Positions 1-7,543 of a stretch of DNA of 64,000 nucleotides are shown in pieces. A program made the translations under genes and the position numbers. The DNA lies in contig NZ_JAIEZN010000001.1 of the NCBI RefSeq assembly GCF_020169335.1, positions 1,629,426 to 1,693,425 on the forward strand. Reading direction: 5' to 3'. The notes under the pieces are model-generated. The model was not told where the DNA came from and made no database searches. It worked only from the letters and a program-made list of their open reading frames with translations. This DNA comes from Devosia aquimaris. Its GTDB lineage: Bacteria; Pseudomonadota; Alphaproteobacteria; Rhizobiales; Devosiaceae. Position 1 is the stretch's first letter; the number at the start of each line of letters is the position of its first letter.

Positions 1-98
1 TAAGTCAGCTCGGTGACATATTGCTGATAGGTGATGCCGTCTTTGCGCAGGACGGTGCAGAGACGCCAGAGCTTTTGAACGATGGTATTGGCATTCAT
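1..98 (-). CDS. hsdM: Type I restriction-modification DNA methyltransferase subunit, N-terminal fragment cut by window edge
   Basis: Reading leftwards from an ATG at 96-98, the frame is open to the window edge and gives 32 residues. They contain IVQKLWRLCTVLRKDG and ITYQQYVTELT, the characteristic start of HsdM, the N6-adenine methyltransferase of type I systems. The methyltransferase would modify the recognition site together with HsdS and form the core of the restriction complex. It lies 65 bp downstream of hsdR on the same strand, so the order is hsdR-hsdM. The catalytic domain and any hsdS lie outside the window. The family call is firm although only the N-terminus is visible. Confidence 0.85.
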   Translation of the reverse strand, partial: MNANTIVQKLWRLCTVLRKDGITYQQYVTELT

Positions 99-163
99 GG
101 TGAGATTCGCTTCCGCTGGCCGGTCTGAGGCTCGCTTGTAGTGGGTGGGCAGCCCGGGTCAAC

Positions 164-3100
164 TCAGGCGGCCGATGGTCCCCAGATCGCCTCGTTGAAC
201 CTGTGCAGGACATCGCCCAGCTCGCCGTCGAATTCCTGCGAGATGCGCTTGAAACCGCCCTTGTCGGCGAATACACCCTGGTCGAGCAGGCTGGGATCGG
301 CCACCGGCTTGTCCTTGAGCGCCCTGCCAATGCGGCGCAGCCATTCCTTCTGCTTGGCCGTCCAGGCGCGCGACTGCTCCATCCTGACGATGGCGTTTTC
401 CACGCGCGTCGCATAGGCAACCAGTGGATCGCCCAAAGCCGCCTGGCGCACAAAGCCGATGATATGGGCGGCAATATCGGCATTGCGCGCCCGGCCATAG
501 GCAGCGCGCAGCATGGCTTCGGAGTAGTTCTTCTCGTCCAGCAGGCCTGCCAGCTCTGACAATTCCTTGCGCGTCAGATCGCGCGGCCGTTGGGTAACAG
601 CAATCAGGGCGGGCACCTGGTTCATGTTCTCGCGCACGAAGCGCTCAAAGCCGGTGATGTAATCTTCCGGCGTCGTGTTCTGGCCGAAAATCTCCTCGAT
701 GCGCAGCAGTTGATCCTCGTGCGGCGAAATCACCACGCCATCACCGCCGCGCCCGCCTGCTGGCCGACGATCCAGCAGCTCGACGATCCGGGGATTGGCC
801 TTGAGCCAGTCCAGCAAGGCGGCGCCGGACAACTTTGACAGGCGTTGAACAGCAGCCTCCACTGGTTCGCCCGCCTGCCGTTCAAAACTCTGCCGGGTCT
901 CGTCGTCGATTCGCTTGCTCATCGAGCGCATGCGCACGACGACCTGGCCGGCCACCCAGTCCCTGTCCTCATCGGTTTGCGCATTGCCAAGGTCGGCGAC
1001 CAGCTGACCGAGCGAGATATCCGGCCTGACCACGACGGGCCGCATGTCGGTCATCTCCTGCAGCTCTGCATAGAGATCAACGGCGTCAAAGATGCGGAAA
1101 TGCTCCTTGCCGACTTCCGGGCAAAGGCGCGTGGCCCGCCCGATCATCTGGTCATAGAGGATGCGGCTCTTGACCCGGCGCACGAACACCAGATTGCAGA
1201 TGGAGGGCACGTCGATGCCCGTAGTCAGCAGGTCGACGGTCACCACGTATTTTGGGTATGGGTCGTTCTTGAACTTGAGGATTAGGTCGTCGGGTTTATC
1301 GACATTGCCAGTTATCTTGGCAACCATGCCGTGTGGCACGGCGTCCTTGCCGTACTCCTCCTGGAGCTCCTCGATCAGCAAGCGTACAATATCGTCCGCA
1401 TGGGCGTCGCGCGCGGCAAAGATCAGCGTCTTGCCCGGTTGCTCCGGCGGAATTTCCGTCGCAATGGCTCGGCAAACAATGCGGTTAAAGGCTTCGGAAT
1501 AGACCTTCTTGTTAAAATCGGCGACATCGTAATCCAGCGAGACGTCATCAGGCAGGTCGAAGAGATCAATTTGGCCGGTCTGACGATCAATGATCTCGAC
1601 CTCTTCCGCACCATCGAAATGAATGCCGGCCTCTGACAGCGCGGTGGTGATGCGTCTTGGGGGCAGATGGTCGTTGAGATAGCCTTCGACCACGGCCTGG
1701 CGGTATCCATAGTGAAAGACCGGATGGCCAAAGATCTCGCGGGTGTGCAGCGCGGGGGTCGCCGTGAGCGCCACTTTCACTGCGTCGAAATAGTCGAGGA
1801 TTTGCCGGTAAGCAGATTGATAATCCTCAAGATTGCGAAAGCCGATATCGCTCTCGCGGAGTTCGGCATCGAGGGTGTAGCCACGATGCGCCTCGTCCAC
1901 GATAATGCAATCAAAGGTTCCGGGCGTCAGCCGTTTGGCGGGATCGGGTTCATTCAGCACACGCGCGATCAGCGATTGAATGGTTGCCACCTGCACCTGA
2001 TCGTCGGCCTCGGGCACCTTGGTATCAAGACCCGCCACCTTGTAGATTTGGGCAAAGTTCAACAGCCCCTCGATCTCGGTCGTCTCCAGCGCGTCGCTGG
2101 TCTGTTTTCCCAGCGCCTTGCGGTCGACCAAAAACAAGATGCGCCGGAACCGCTTATGTTTGAGCAAGCGGTACATCAGGGCGATGCTCGTGCGGGTTTT
2201 GCCAGTTCCCGTGGCCATCGAAATGAGAATATCACGTTGGCCAGCGACGATTGCGTCCTCGATCGCGGCGATCGCCTCCTCCTGATAAGGCCGCATCCTG
2301 CCCTTGCCGAAGCTCTCATCGGCCAGGCCGGCGGCCGCAGCGTCCAGATCGGTCGACAGGATATCAAGCAGGTCTTTGGGCGAGAACCAGGCCGTCTGCG
2401 GTCTGGCATGGTCAGTGTCGCGGCGCAGATCACAGAACCATATCCCCGATTTTGTCGGCCACTGACGGACAAAGGACCGCCCATTGGTGGCAAAGACAAA
2501 TGGTACACGGATGGGCTCAGTCAGACCATGCCTCCAGGGGCCATCGGGATGCCGGTTTTCTGGCGGTAAGGTGATGGTTCGGGCGTAGCGTTCAGCCTGC
2601 TGCAACGTCGACGGCACGTCGACACTTTCCCGCTTCGCTTCGATGACGGCCACGCAGGTGAGACCGATAAAAAGGGCATAGTCCGCACGTCCGCCTTCCG
2701 ATGGCCATTCGGCAATCGCAAGATTTCGTCCAGCTTCGGGTCGGGCACCATTCTGAAATACCAGATTGTCGCTGTCGGCCTCCCAACCTGCATCGACGAG
2801 CTGCACATCAATGAGACGGCGGGTCTGCCGTTCATCGAGTTCGAGCCGGCTGGCCGCCCGAAGGCCGGCCTGCTTGAACTCAATTTGGCTTTGCTGCGGT
2901 TGCTCTCTAGCTCGGGCCTGCAGTTGAGCTAGCTTGCTAGCTAGCACAGACTGGTTGGCTTCAAGTTCAACGGCAGTTTGTTCCCAAACCGCACTCTCTT
3001 GTTGCGCTTGTCGAGCAAGCTCTTCCGCAGCTGCCCGCGCTTTGGCCAGCTCATCCGCAGAGGCGTTGGCGGCAGCAAGCTCGGCTTCCGCCTGTTGCAC

Positions 3101-3571
3101 TTGGCGCTTGAGGGCCTCCAGCTCTGCTTTTGTGGCCCTGTCCAGCTCCTGGGTGGTCTGAGGTGGTACAAATGGTCCCGACTTGAAGTCTGGATCACGC
3201 CCAAAGGTACGGCGGTACCAAACCCCGAGTGCTCGGCAAAACTTCAGTGCAGCCAGCGCGTCGGCAACCGAGCCACCAACGCCGTGGCTCGCTTCGTTGC
3301 CGCTCCGGCGCACAGCGTGGAAAATGTCGGCCACTTCTCGCGGCAGTACCTGCTGCGTTGCCAGTTGGCGGATCAGGTCGTTCGTTTTTTCCTGGCGCTC
3401 GGGGTCATACACGCCGGACAACGCAGCAATTTCCTTGACCATGTATTCGCCAAACTGACGACTTTTGATCAGCGACGTGTTGGCGTCCTCAGCAAAAAAG
3501 CGCTCTGCTAGGGTGCCGAGGCGATACAGCTCTGGACTGAGTTGGCTCAAATGACCGAAATTTGCCGACAA
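164..3571 (-). CDS. hsdR: Type I restriction endonuclease R subunit, EcoEI-like
   Basis: This 1135-residue protein is the DNA-translocating and cleaving subunit of a type I restriction system. In order it shows an N-terminal DUF4145-like helical region, an Ala/Glu-rich coiled coil at about 140-235, and a PD-(D/E)XK nuclease region containing RADYALFIG...VIEAKRE near 300. A superfamily 2 helicase follows, with Walker A ATGTGKT near 450, VDEAH near 556, a TATPA motif and the IGRATRL motif VI. The C-terminal 150 residues resemble the EcoEI_R_C domain. The start is TTG; a purine-rich GGGGGG lies just upstream and a stop further upstream limits extension. All key motifs are present, so it is probably functional. 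It follows the Mob-like gene after 82 bp. Confidence 0.95.
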   Translation of the reverse strand: MSANFGHLSQLSPELYRLGTLAERFFAEDANTSLIKSRQFGEYMVKEIAALSGVYDPERQEKTNDLIRQLATQQVLPREVADIFHAVRRSGNEASHGVGGSVADALAALKFCRALGVWYRRTFGRDPDFKSGPFVPPQTTQELDRATKAELEALKRQVQQAEAELAAANASADELAKARAAAEELARQAQQESAVWEQTAVELEANQSVLASKLAQLQARAREQPQQSQIEFKQAGLRAASRLELDERQTRRLIDVQLVDAGWEADSDNLVFQNGARPEAGRNLAIAEWPSEGGRADYALFIGLTCVAVIEAKRESVDVPSTLQQAERYARTITLPPENRHPDGPWRHGLTEPIRVPFVFATNGRSFVRQWPTKSGIWFCDLRRDTDHARPQTAWFSPKDLLDILSTDLDAAAAGLADESFGKGRMRPYQEEAIAAIEDAIVAGQRDILISMATGTGKTRTSIALMYRLLKHKRFRRILFLVDRKALGKQTSDALETTEIEGLLNFAQIYKVAGLDTKVPEADDQVQVATIQSLIARVLNEPDPAKRLTPGTFDCIIVDEAHRGYTLDAELRESDIGFRNLEDYQSAYRQILDYFDAVKVALTATPALHTREIFGHPVFHYGYRQAVVEGYLNDHLPPRRITTALSEAGIHFDGAEEVEIIDRQTGQIDLFDLPDDVSLDYDVADFNKKVYSEAFNRIVCRAIATEIPPEQPGKTLIFAARDAHADDIVRLLIEELQEEYGKDAVPHGMVAKITGNVDKPDDLILKFKNDPYPKYVVTVDLLTTGIDVPSICNLVFVRRVKSRILYDQMIGRATRLCPEVGKEHFRIFDAVDLYAELQEMTDMRPVVVRPDISLGQLVADLGNAQTDEDRDWVAGQVVVRMRSMSKRIDDETRQSFERQAGEPVEAAVQRLSKLSGAALLDWLKANPRIVELLDRRPAGGRGGDGVVISPHEDQLLRIEEIFGQNTTPEDYITGFERFVRENMNQVPALIAVTQRPRDLTRKELSELAGLLDEKNYSEAMLRAAYGRARNADIAAHIIGFVRQAALGDPLVAYATRVENAIVRMEQSRAWTAKQKEWLRRIGRALKDKPVADPSLLDQGVFADKGGFKRISQEFDGELGDVLHRFNEAIWGPSAA

Positions 3572-3653
3572 GTGCCCCCCAGCTCTAGAGATTTTCTCTC
3601 ATTTGGCCATTTAGCCACCTTCTTGTCGACCTTTGCAAATGCCTTATTGACTA

Positions 3654-4808
3654 TCAGGGTGAAGGCTCATCGGTGGTTGCCGCATTCTCGGCGTTTCGAG
3701 CGACCGCCCTTCCCCGCTCGACCGCTTGCAAGTCTTCTGCCGCTAAACGGTCTTTGACCTTCTCCAATTCGACCAATACGTCACCAAGTTGCTTTTCTCG
3801 CCGCACGATCTTTTCCAGCCTTTCCCGCAGCTCCGCCACCTTGATCGCGAGTGTGTCCAGCACTTTCAACACCACGTTCATCATAGGACCCAACGTGTTG
3901 ACCTTGGCCGCGATGGACTTCGGTGCTTTCCAGGTGCCAGCTCGCGGCCTTGGCTCGAGTTTTTCGAGTTCAGGATCAGTGAAAATCTCCAATAGTGTGT
4001 TCGCGTTGGCCTCGAACGATCGCGCGAGCTTTTTGCGATCTTCCTCGATGGCAATTGTTGCCTCCTCAAACTCTATCTTCTGAGCAAGGGCTTCCTGTTC
4101 CCGCCGCTCCGCAGATGCAGCTTTCTTTTTCGCCTCTTGTTCAGCTTTGTACTGACGAGGGGTCAGATGCTCCTTGCCCGTGTCGCGCCCGGGTGTGCCA
4201 CGCTCAATGGCTGGGTCGAGATGCTTCTTTGCGTATTTGGCCCAGCTTGTGTTCAAAGCGGAATAGTGAGATCCCTTCGGATACCCCAAGCCGACTGCGG
4301 TTTCCTCAAGGCATTTGTTCACGGAAATCACCCGTTTGGTTTGCGAACGCCCCTTGTATTTCTCCAGCCGGATCGGCGCGAAGTAGACGTCCACCCAGCC
4401 ACCGCCCTCCTCATCCAAGTCCATACGGGCGCTAATGACGGCATCATCACCGGCAAAGCTCTTGACCCACGCGATGGCCGCGTCGAAAATCTGGACGTTA
4501 CGAGGGTTAGCGGGGTCATGAAGATGACCCGTTTCCCTTATCCAACCTGGCGAGATGCCAATCCCTATGGAGTGCAACAACTGGGCTCCTTTTCGGGGAT
4601 TCACGTCGTTGCGCTTCTTAAATTCTGCATATGCTTTGGTGAGCCGGCGGCCACTAAAGTTCGGCCAATCCAAGCCGGCGCCCGAGATGGCACCGTGCCG
4701 CAGATTTTTCCGCGCCAGCAGGTCCACGCGCAGCCCATGACGTTCAAGGTCCCTGAGACGCTGACGGGTCTCGACAGGTTCGCTGTGCGTGAAAGCAAAG
4801 AAAGTCAT
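3654..4808 (-). CDS. MobV/Pre-like plasmid recombination protein with degenerate catalytic motif
   Basis: The 384-residue product aligns by eye with the Pre/Mob (MobV) relaxase fold. It has the substrate-side block leading into FDAAIAWVKSFAGDDAVI, then ARMDLDEEGGGWVDVYFAP where true relaxases carry HLDE-x-TPHMH, and then ERGTPGRDTGKEHLT, matching the ERG..GS..KH block. A charged coiled coil at about 220-300 and a second helical region follow, as in MobV proteins. The metal-binding histidines of the HxDE..PHMH motif are missing, so nicking activity is doubtful. The gene lies between the tRNA-Thr fragment and hsdR on the same strand as the restriction genes. It may be a decayed mobilisation gene or a repurposed nucleic-acid-binding protein. 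The family call is by eye only. Confidence 0.65.
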   Translation of the reverse strand: MTFFAFTHSEPVETRQRLRDLERHGLRVDLLARKNLRHGAISGAGLDWPNFSGRRLTKAYAEFKKRNDVNPRKGAQLLHSIGIGISPGWIRETGHLHDPANPRNVQIFDAAIAWVKSFAGDDAVISARMDLDEEGGGWVDVYFAPIRLEKYKGRSQTKRVISVNKCLEETAVGLGYPKGSHYSALNTSWAKYAKKHLDPAIERGTPGRDTGKEHLTPRQYKAEQEAKKKAASAERREQEALAQKIEFEEATIAIEEDRKKLARSFEANANTLLEIFTDPELEKLEPRPRAGTWKAPKSIAAKVNTLGPMMNVVLKVLDTLAIKVAELRERLEKIVRREKQLGDVLVELEKVKDRLAAEDLQAVERGRAVARNAENAATTDEPSP

Positions 4809-4962
4809 GCCCCACCCCCGTCAGCGCGACCAGGACCGTTTTCTCGGGAGTTGATTGGTTTACAGCCGATACGGGAGACGCCCGCAAATTGGTCATCGAT
4901 ATCGCCCGACAGTGTAAACCAGGATGCAGAAAAACCGATGTTTTCCGCCAGTTTTGCAAGTT

Positions 4963-5017
4963 CACCTCCTGATTTGTAATCAGGGGGTCGCGGGTTCGAA
5001 CCCTGCTGCCGGCACCA
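4963..5017 (+). other. tRNA-Thr(UGU) 3' fragment, putative att site at island boundary
   Basis: The segment reproduces the 3' part of a tRNA. It has the anticodon stem CCTGA, loop TTTGTAA with anticodon TGT at 4975-4977, stem TCAGG, T-arm GCGGG-TTCGAAC-CCTGC, acceptor strand TGCCGGC, discriminator A and an encoded CCA at 5015-5017. The sequence upstream has no matching acceptor strand (GCCGGCA) and no D-arm, so the gene is not complete. Tyrosine-recombinase elements that integrate into tRNA 3' ends leave such a partial copy at one end. The intact tRNA and the integrase would then lie beyond the left window edge. Confidence 0.75.
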
Positions 5018-5193
5018 TTCCCCAAAACTGCCCGGATATCCAAAGATGCGCCCGCCTCGGCGCTGACGCAGATGTGCTGCCCGCTCATCTCAGACCTGCC
5101 TTGCGCAGGCTGGAAGGGCAAGGGTGCCGGAAAGGCTGGTCGGACGCGTCCAAAAACCTTAACCTCCCGTTCACCACGCAATGGAGACGCGCC

Positions 5194-6207
5194 ATGAAAG
5201 CCTATCAAGCTCTCGCCTTCGCCATTCTGATGGCTGGGCCAATGGCCGGACCAGCCCTTGGGCAGTCTGGCCAACCAACCGACATGATCACCGGCCTCGG
5301 CACTGTCCGGGGCCCGGCCGGCTTCGAGGCCGCCAGCAAGACTCTCACCGCCGCAGGCACTGGCATGGGCACGCTGTTGCCCGAAGTGGTGGCCGTGAAC
5401 GACAATCTCTATGTCTATCTGATCCAGCAGACGCTCATCGAGCGCGGCCTGCGTAGCGATGCCCCCACCGGCCTGCTGACGGCAGACACCATCGCGCAGA
5501 TCAACAGTCTCTGCGCCCAGGGCGGCATCCAGGCCGTGTGCAGCGCCGGCCCGCTGAGCCCGGCTGCCGCCACCGCAATTGGCAAGCTGCTTGAAGGCGG
5601 CGCCGCGATGACAACCGCCGCGGCCGCACCGGCAGCCGAGCCCGCCGCCAAGACCAAGACTGAAGTGACCGCCACGCCGGAGAGCCTGTCGGTTGCTGCC
5701 CTGCTCGGCGGCCCCGAGGCGGATCTGGATGGCGATGGCACACCCGACAGGCTGATGCGCTCCGGCGACTGGCTCTATCTCGCCAAGCCGGATGGCAAGA
5801 CGGTCGACGTGGGCTCTGTGGCAGGCCTGAGCGTTGTCGGCCTGGGCGATGTGGATGGCGATGGCCTTGCCGACGTGGTGCTGCGCCGCGATGATTCCGA
5901 CTGGCTCTTCGCCATCAGCCTCAAATCCGGCCCCGTGGACCTGGGCCAGGCCAGCGACAGCAAGCCCCTGGCCATCGGCAGTTTCGAGGGCAATGGCGCC
6001 GCCCAGGTGCTGCTGCAGCGCGCCAGCGGCTGGCTCTATGCCCTGGGTACCGGCAAGTCGATATCGCTGGGGGACTACAACGGCCTGAAACTTGTGGCCG
6101 TTGAAGACCATGACAATGACGGCATCGACGACCTGCTGCTCGAAACGGCCAGCGGCTGGCGCGCCTATCGTCTAAGCACGGCTCCGGAAACGCTGACCCC
6201 AGCCTGA
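5194..6207 (+). CDS. Exported FG-GAP/VCBS-repeat protein
   Basis: The 337-residue product begins with a signal peptide ending near ALGQ. Residues about 70-110 (IQQTLIERGLRSDAPTGLLTADTI) resemble a peptidoglycan-binding repeat. An Ala-rich linker leads to four FG-GAP-like Ca-binding repeats: DLDGDGTPD, DVDGDGLAD, a degenerate SFEGNGAAQ, and DHDNDGIDD. The ATG at 5194 was chosen over longer upstream frames because it is preceded by GGAG at 5183-5186 and begins the signal peptide. FG-GAP repeats build beta-propellers used in surface binding. The same repeat style ends the 3025-residue type I substrate encoded at 16.3-25.3 kb. The biochemical role is unknown. Confidence 0.7.
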   Translation: MKAYQALAFAILMAGPMAGPALGQSGQPTDMITGLGTVRGPAGFEAASKTLTAAGTGMGTLLPEVVAVNDNLYVYLIQQTLIERGLRSDAPTGLLTADTIAQINSLCAQGGIQAVCSAGPLSPAAATAIGKLLEGGAAMTTAAAAPAAEPAAKTKTEVTATPESLSVAALLGGPEADLDGDGTPDRLMRSGDWLYLAKPDGKTVDVGSVAGLSVVGLGDVDGDGLADVVLRRDDSDWLFAISLKSGPVDLGQASDSKPLAIGSFEGNGAAQVLLQRASGWLYALGTGKSISLGDYNGLKLVAVEDHDNDGIDDLLLETASGWRAYRLSTAPETLTPA

Positions 6208-6265
6208 TCGGGTAACCCGGGCACCCTCGGTGCCGTTAGTCCCCGCCCCGACGGGGCGCACTATG

Positions 6266-6293
6266 CTCCTGGTCGACATCACTCGACCAGGAG
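6266..6293 (+). promoter_or_regulatory. Perfect 11-bp inverted repeat covering the ribosome binding site of the spike base gene
   Basis: CTCCTGGTCGA (6266-6276) and TCGACCAGGAG (6283-6293) are perfect inverted copies separated by CATCAC. The right arm contains the GGAG Shine-Dalgarno sequence (6290-6293) for the ATG at 6300. As RNA the hairpin would bury the ribosome binding site; as DNA it could be an operator. Two smaller GC-rich hairpins (6220-6234 and 6244-6258) precede it and may help terminate the upstream gene, though neither has a U-tract. Confidence 0.5.
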
Positions 6294-6299
6294 ATATCC

Positions 6300-6563
6300 A
6301 TGCCAGACCGCTTTGCTGACCACGCCCCCGGCCTTGAATCACCTGCCGGCCATGGCTTTGCCATCACGCCCAGCGACGGCGCCGACCTGCCGGAAATCAC
6401 CCGCGCCCTCTATGTGGGCGGCGCTGGCAACATCAGCCTGGTGCTTGCCTCGGGCGCCAGCCTGACGCTCAGCGGCGCGGCATCGGGCGCGATCCTGCCG
6501 CTGCGCGTGCGCCAAGTCCGCGCCAGCGCCACCACGGCCACCGCGCTGGTGGGGCTGGTCTGA
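6300..6563 (+). CDS. Spike base protein, RCAP_Rcc01079 family (phage/GTA-type)
   Basis: The 87-residue product contains HAPGLESPAGHGFAITPSD, LPEITRALYVGGAG and the C-terminal RVRQVRASATTATALVGLV. These are hallmarks of the small beta-rich spike base family named after a Rhodobacter capsulatus gene-transfer-agent protein. In GTAs and related phages it is expected at the capsid or tail spike attachment point. GGAG precedes the ATG by 6 nt, and its stop overlaps the next start (TGATG), indicating translational coupling. No other GTA structural genes are visible, so this is an orphan two-gene spike cassette. Confidence 0.75.
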   Translation: MPDRFADHAPGLESPAGHGFAITPSDGADLPEITRALYVGGAGNISLVLASGASLTLSGAASGAILPLRVRQVRASATTATALVGLV

Positions 6564-7543
6564 TGCTCGGCCTCGCCCTCTCACCCGTGTCCGGCAATCG
6601 CCCCGCCCCATGGTGGCCAAACGGCGCGCTCTACGCCGCCGACTTCACCGGCTGGCGCTTCATGCGCGCTGGCCAGGGCGTGCCCGCGGCGGAGGCGCTG
6701 AGCTTCTCCCGCGCCAGCGCCAAGTTGGCGCCCGACCTGGCCGGGACCTGGCTGAGCTTTGCCGCCGATGTGCCTGCGGTCACCGACCGCGGGCTGCTGC
6801 TCGAGCCGGCGCGCACCAATGCCATCCGCAACAGCGCTGGCAGCGGCGCCCTGCCCGGCACGCCGGGCACCCTGCCCACCAATTGGACCCGCTTCGTCGG
6901 CGGCGGGCTCGCCGCCAGCGTGGGCACCAGCGGCATGGAGCGGGGTCTGCCCTTTGTCGACCTCGCCCTGTCTGGCACCAGCAACTCGGCCAACGGCACA
7001 CAGATCTCGTTTGACAGTCCCACGGGCATCGCGGCGGCCAGCGGCCAGACCTGGACACAGTCGATCTTCCTCAGCCTGCCCGCCGGCACGCTGGCCAATA
7101 TCAGTTTCATACGTATCAATTTGATCGAGGTTGCACCGGGCGGCAGTGCCCTGGGCACGCTCTACGGCAGCAACATCCGCGACAGCCTCACCGCCACGCC
7201 GCAACGCTTCAGCGAAACCCAGACCCTGGTCCAGCCCGGCACCGCCTACGTCCGCCCCGTCATCGAAATCGCCTATGGCAACGCAGCCAATATCGCCATG
7301 ACGCTGCGGGTGGCTGGTGGCCAGATGGAACTGGGCAGTGCAGCAACGTCACCCATCCTAACCAACGGCTCCGCCCTAACCCGTGCTGAGGACATCATGG
7401 TCCTGACGCACCCCTTGAGCAGCTTTGATGCAACCGCAGTGCTGGACACCGGGGCCACTGCCTCCCTTGCCGGGCACAACCAAAACGAACCACTTCCATT
7501 GGGTTGGCTTAACGGCGGGATGTTACGAACCCTTACGAGTTGA
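6563..7543 (+). CDS. Phage head-spike/tail-fibre-like protein, probably 3'-truncated
   Basis: The 326-residue product begins with PWWPNGALYAADF and contains LLLEPARTN followed by a beta-rich block. This is the layout of phage head-spike fibre proteins, in which an N-terminal anchor is followed by a carbohydrate-module-like sandwich. Its start overlaps the stop of the spike base gene, so the two form one cassette. The last residues after ATASLAGHNQN have a composition unlike the rest, and the frame runs 11 bp into the convergent flippase gene. The C-terminus may therefore have been replaced when the flippase region arrived. The family call rests on recognisable motifs; the receptor is unknown. 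Confidence 0.6.
   Translation: MLGLALSPVSGNRPAPWWPNGALYAADFTGWRFMRAGQGVPAAEALSFSRASAKLAPDLAGTWLSFAADVPAVTDRGLLLEPARTNAIRNSAGSGALPGTPGTLPTNWTRFVGGGLAASVGTSGMERGLPFVDLALSGTSNSANGTQISFDSPTGIAAASGQTWTQSIFLSLPAGTLANISFIRINLIEVAPGGSALGTLYGSNIRDSLTATPQRFSETQTLVQPGTAYVRPVIEIAYGNAANIAMTLRVAGGQMELGSAATSPILTNGSALTRAEDIMVLTHPLSSFDATAVLDTGATASLAGHNQNEPLPLGWLNGGMLRTLTS

Noticed and set aside
1..4962. An integrase or transposase in the island end
   Set aside because: No tyrosine or serine recombinase or transposase motif is present on either strand; it would have to lie further left.
4963..5017. A complete functional tRNA-Thr gene
   Set aside because: The 5' acceptor strand and D-arm are missing; only the 3' portion is present.
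4744..6111. A 455-codon minus-strand frame
   Set aside because: It crosses the tRNA fragment and runs antisense to the FG-GAP gene, which has a signal peptide and a ribosome binding site.
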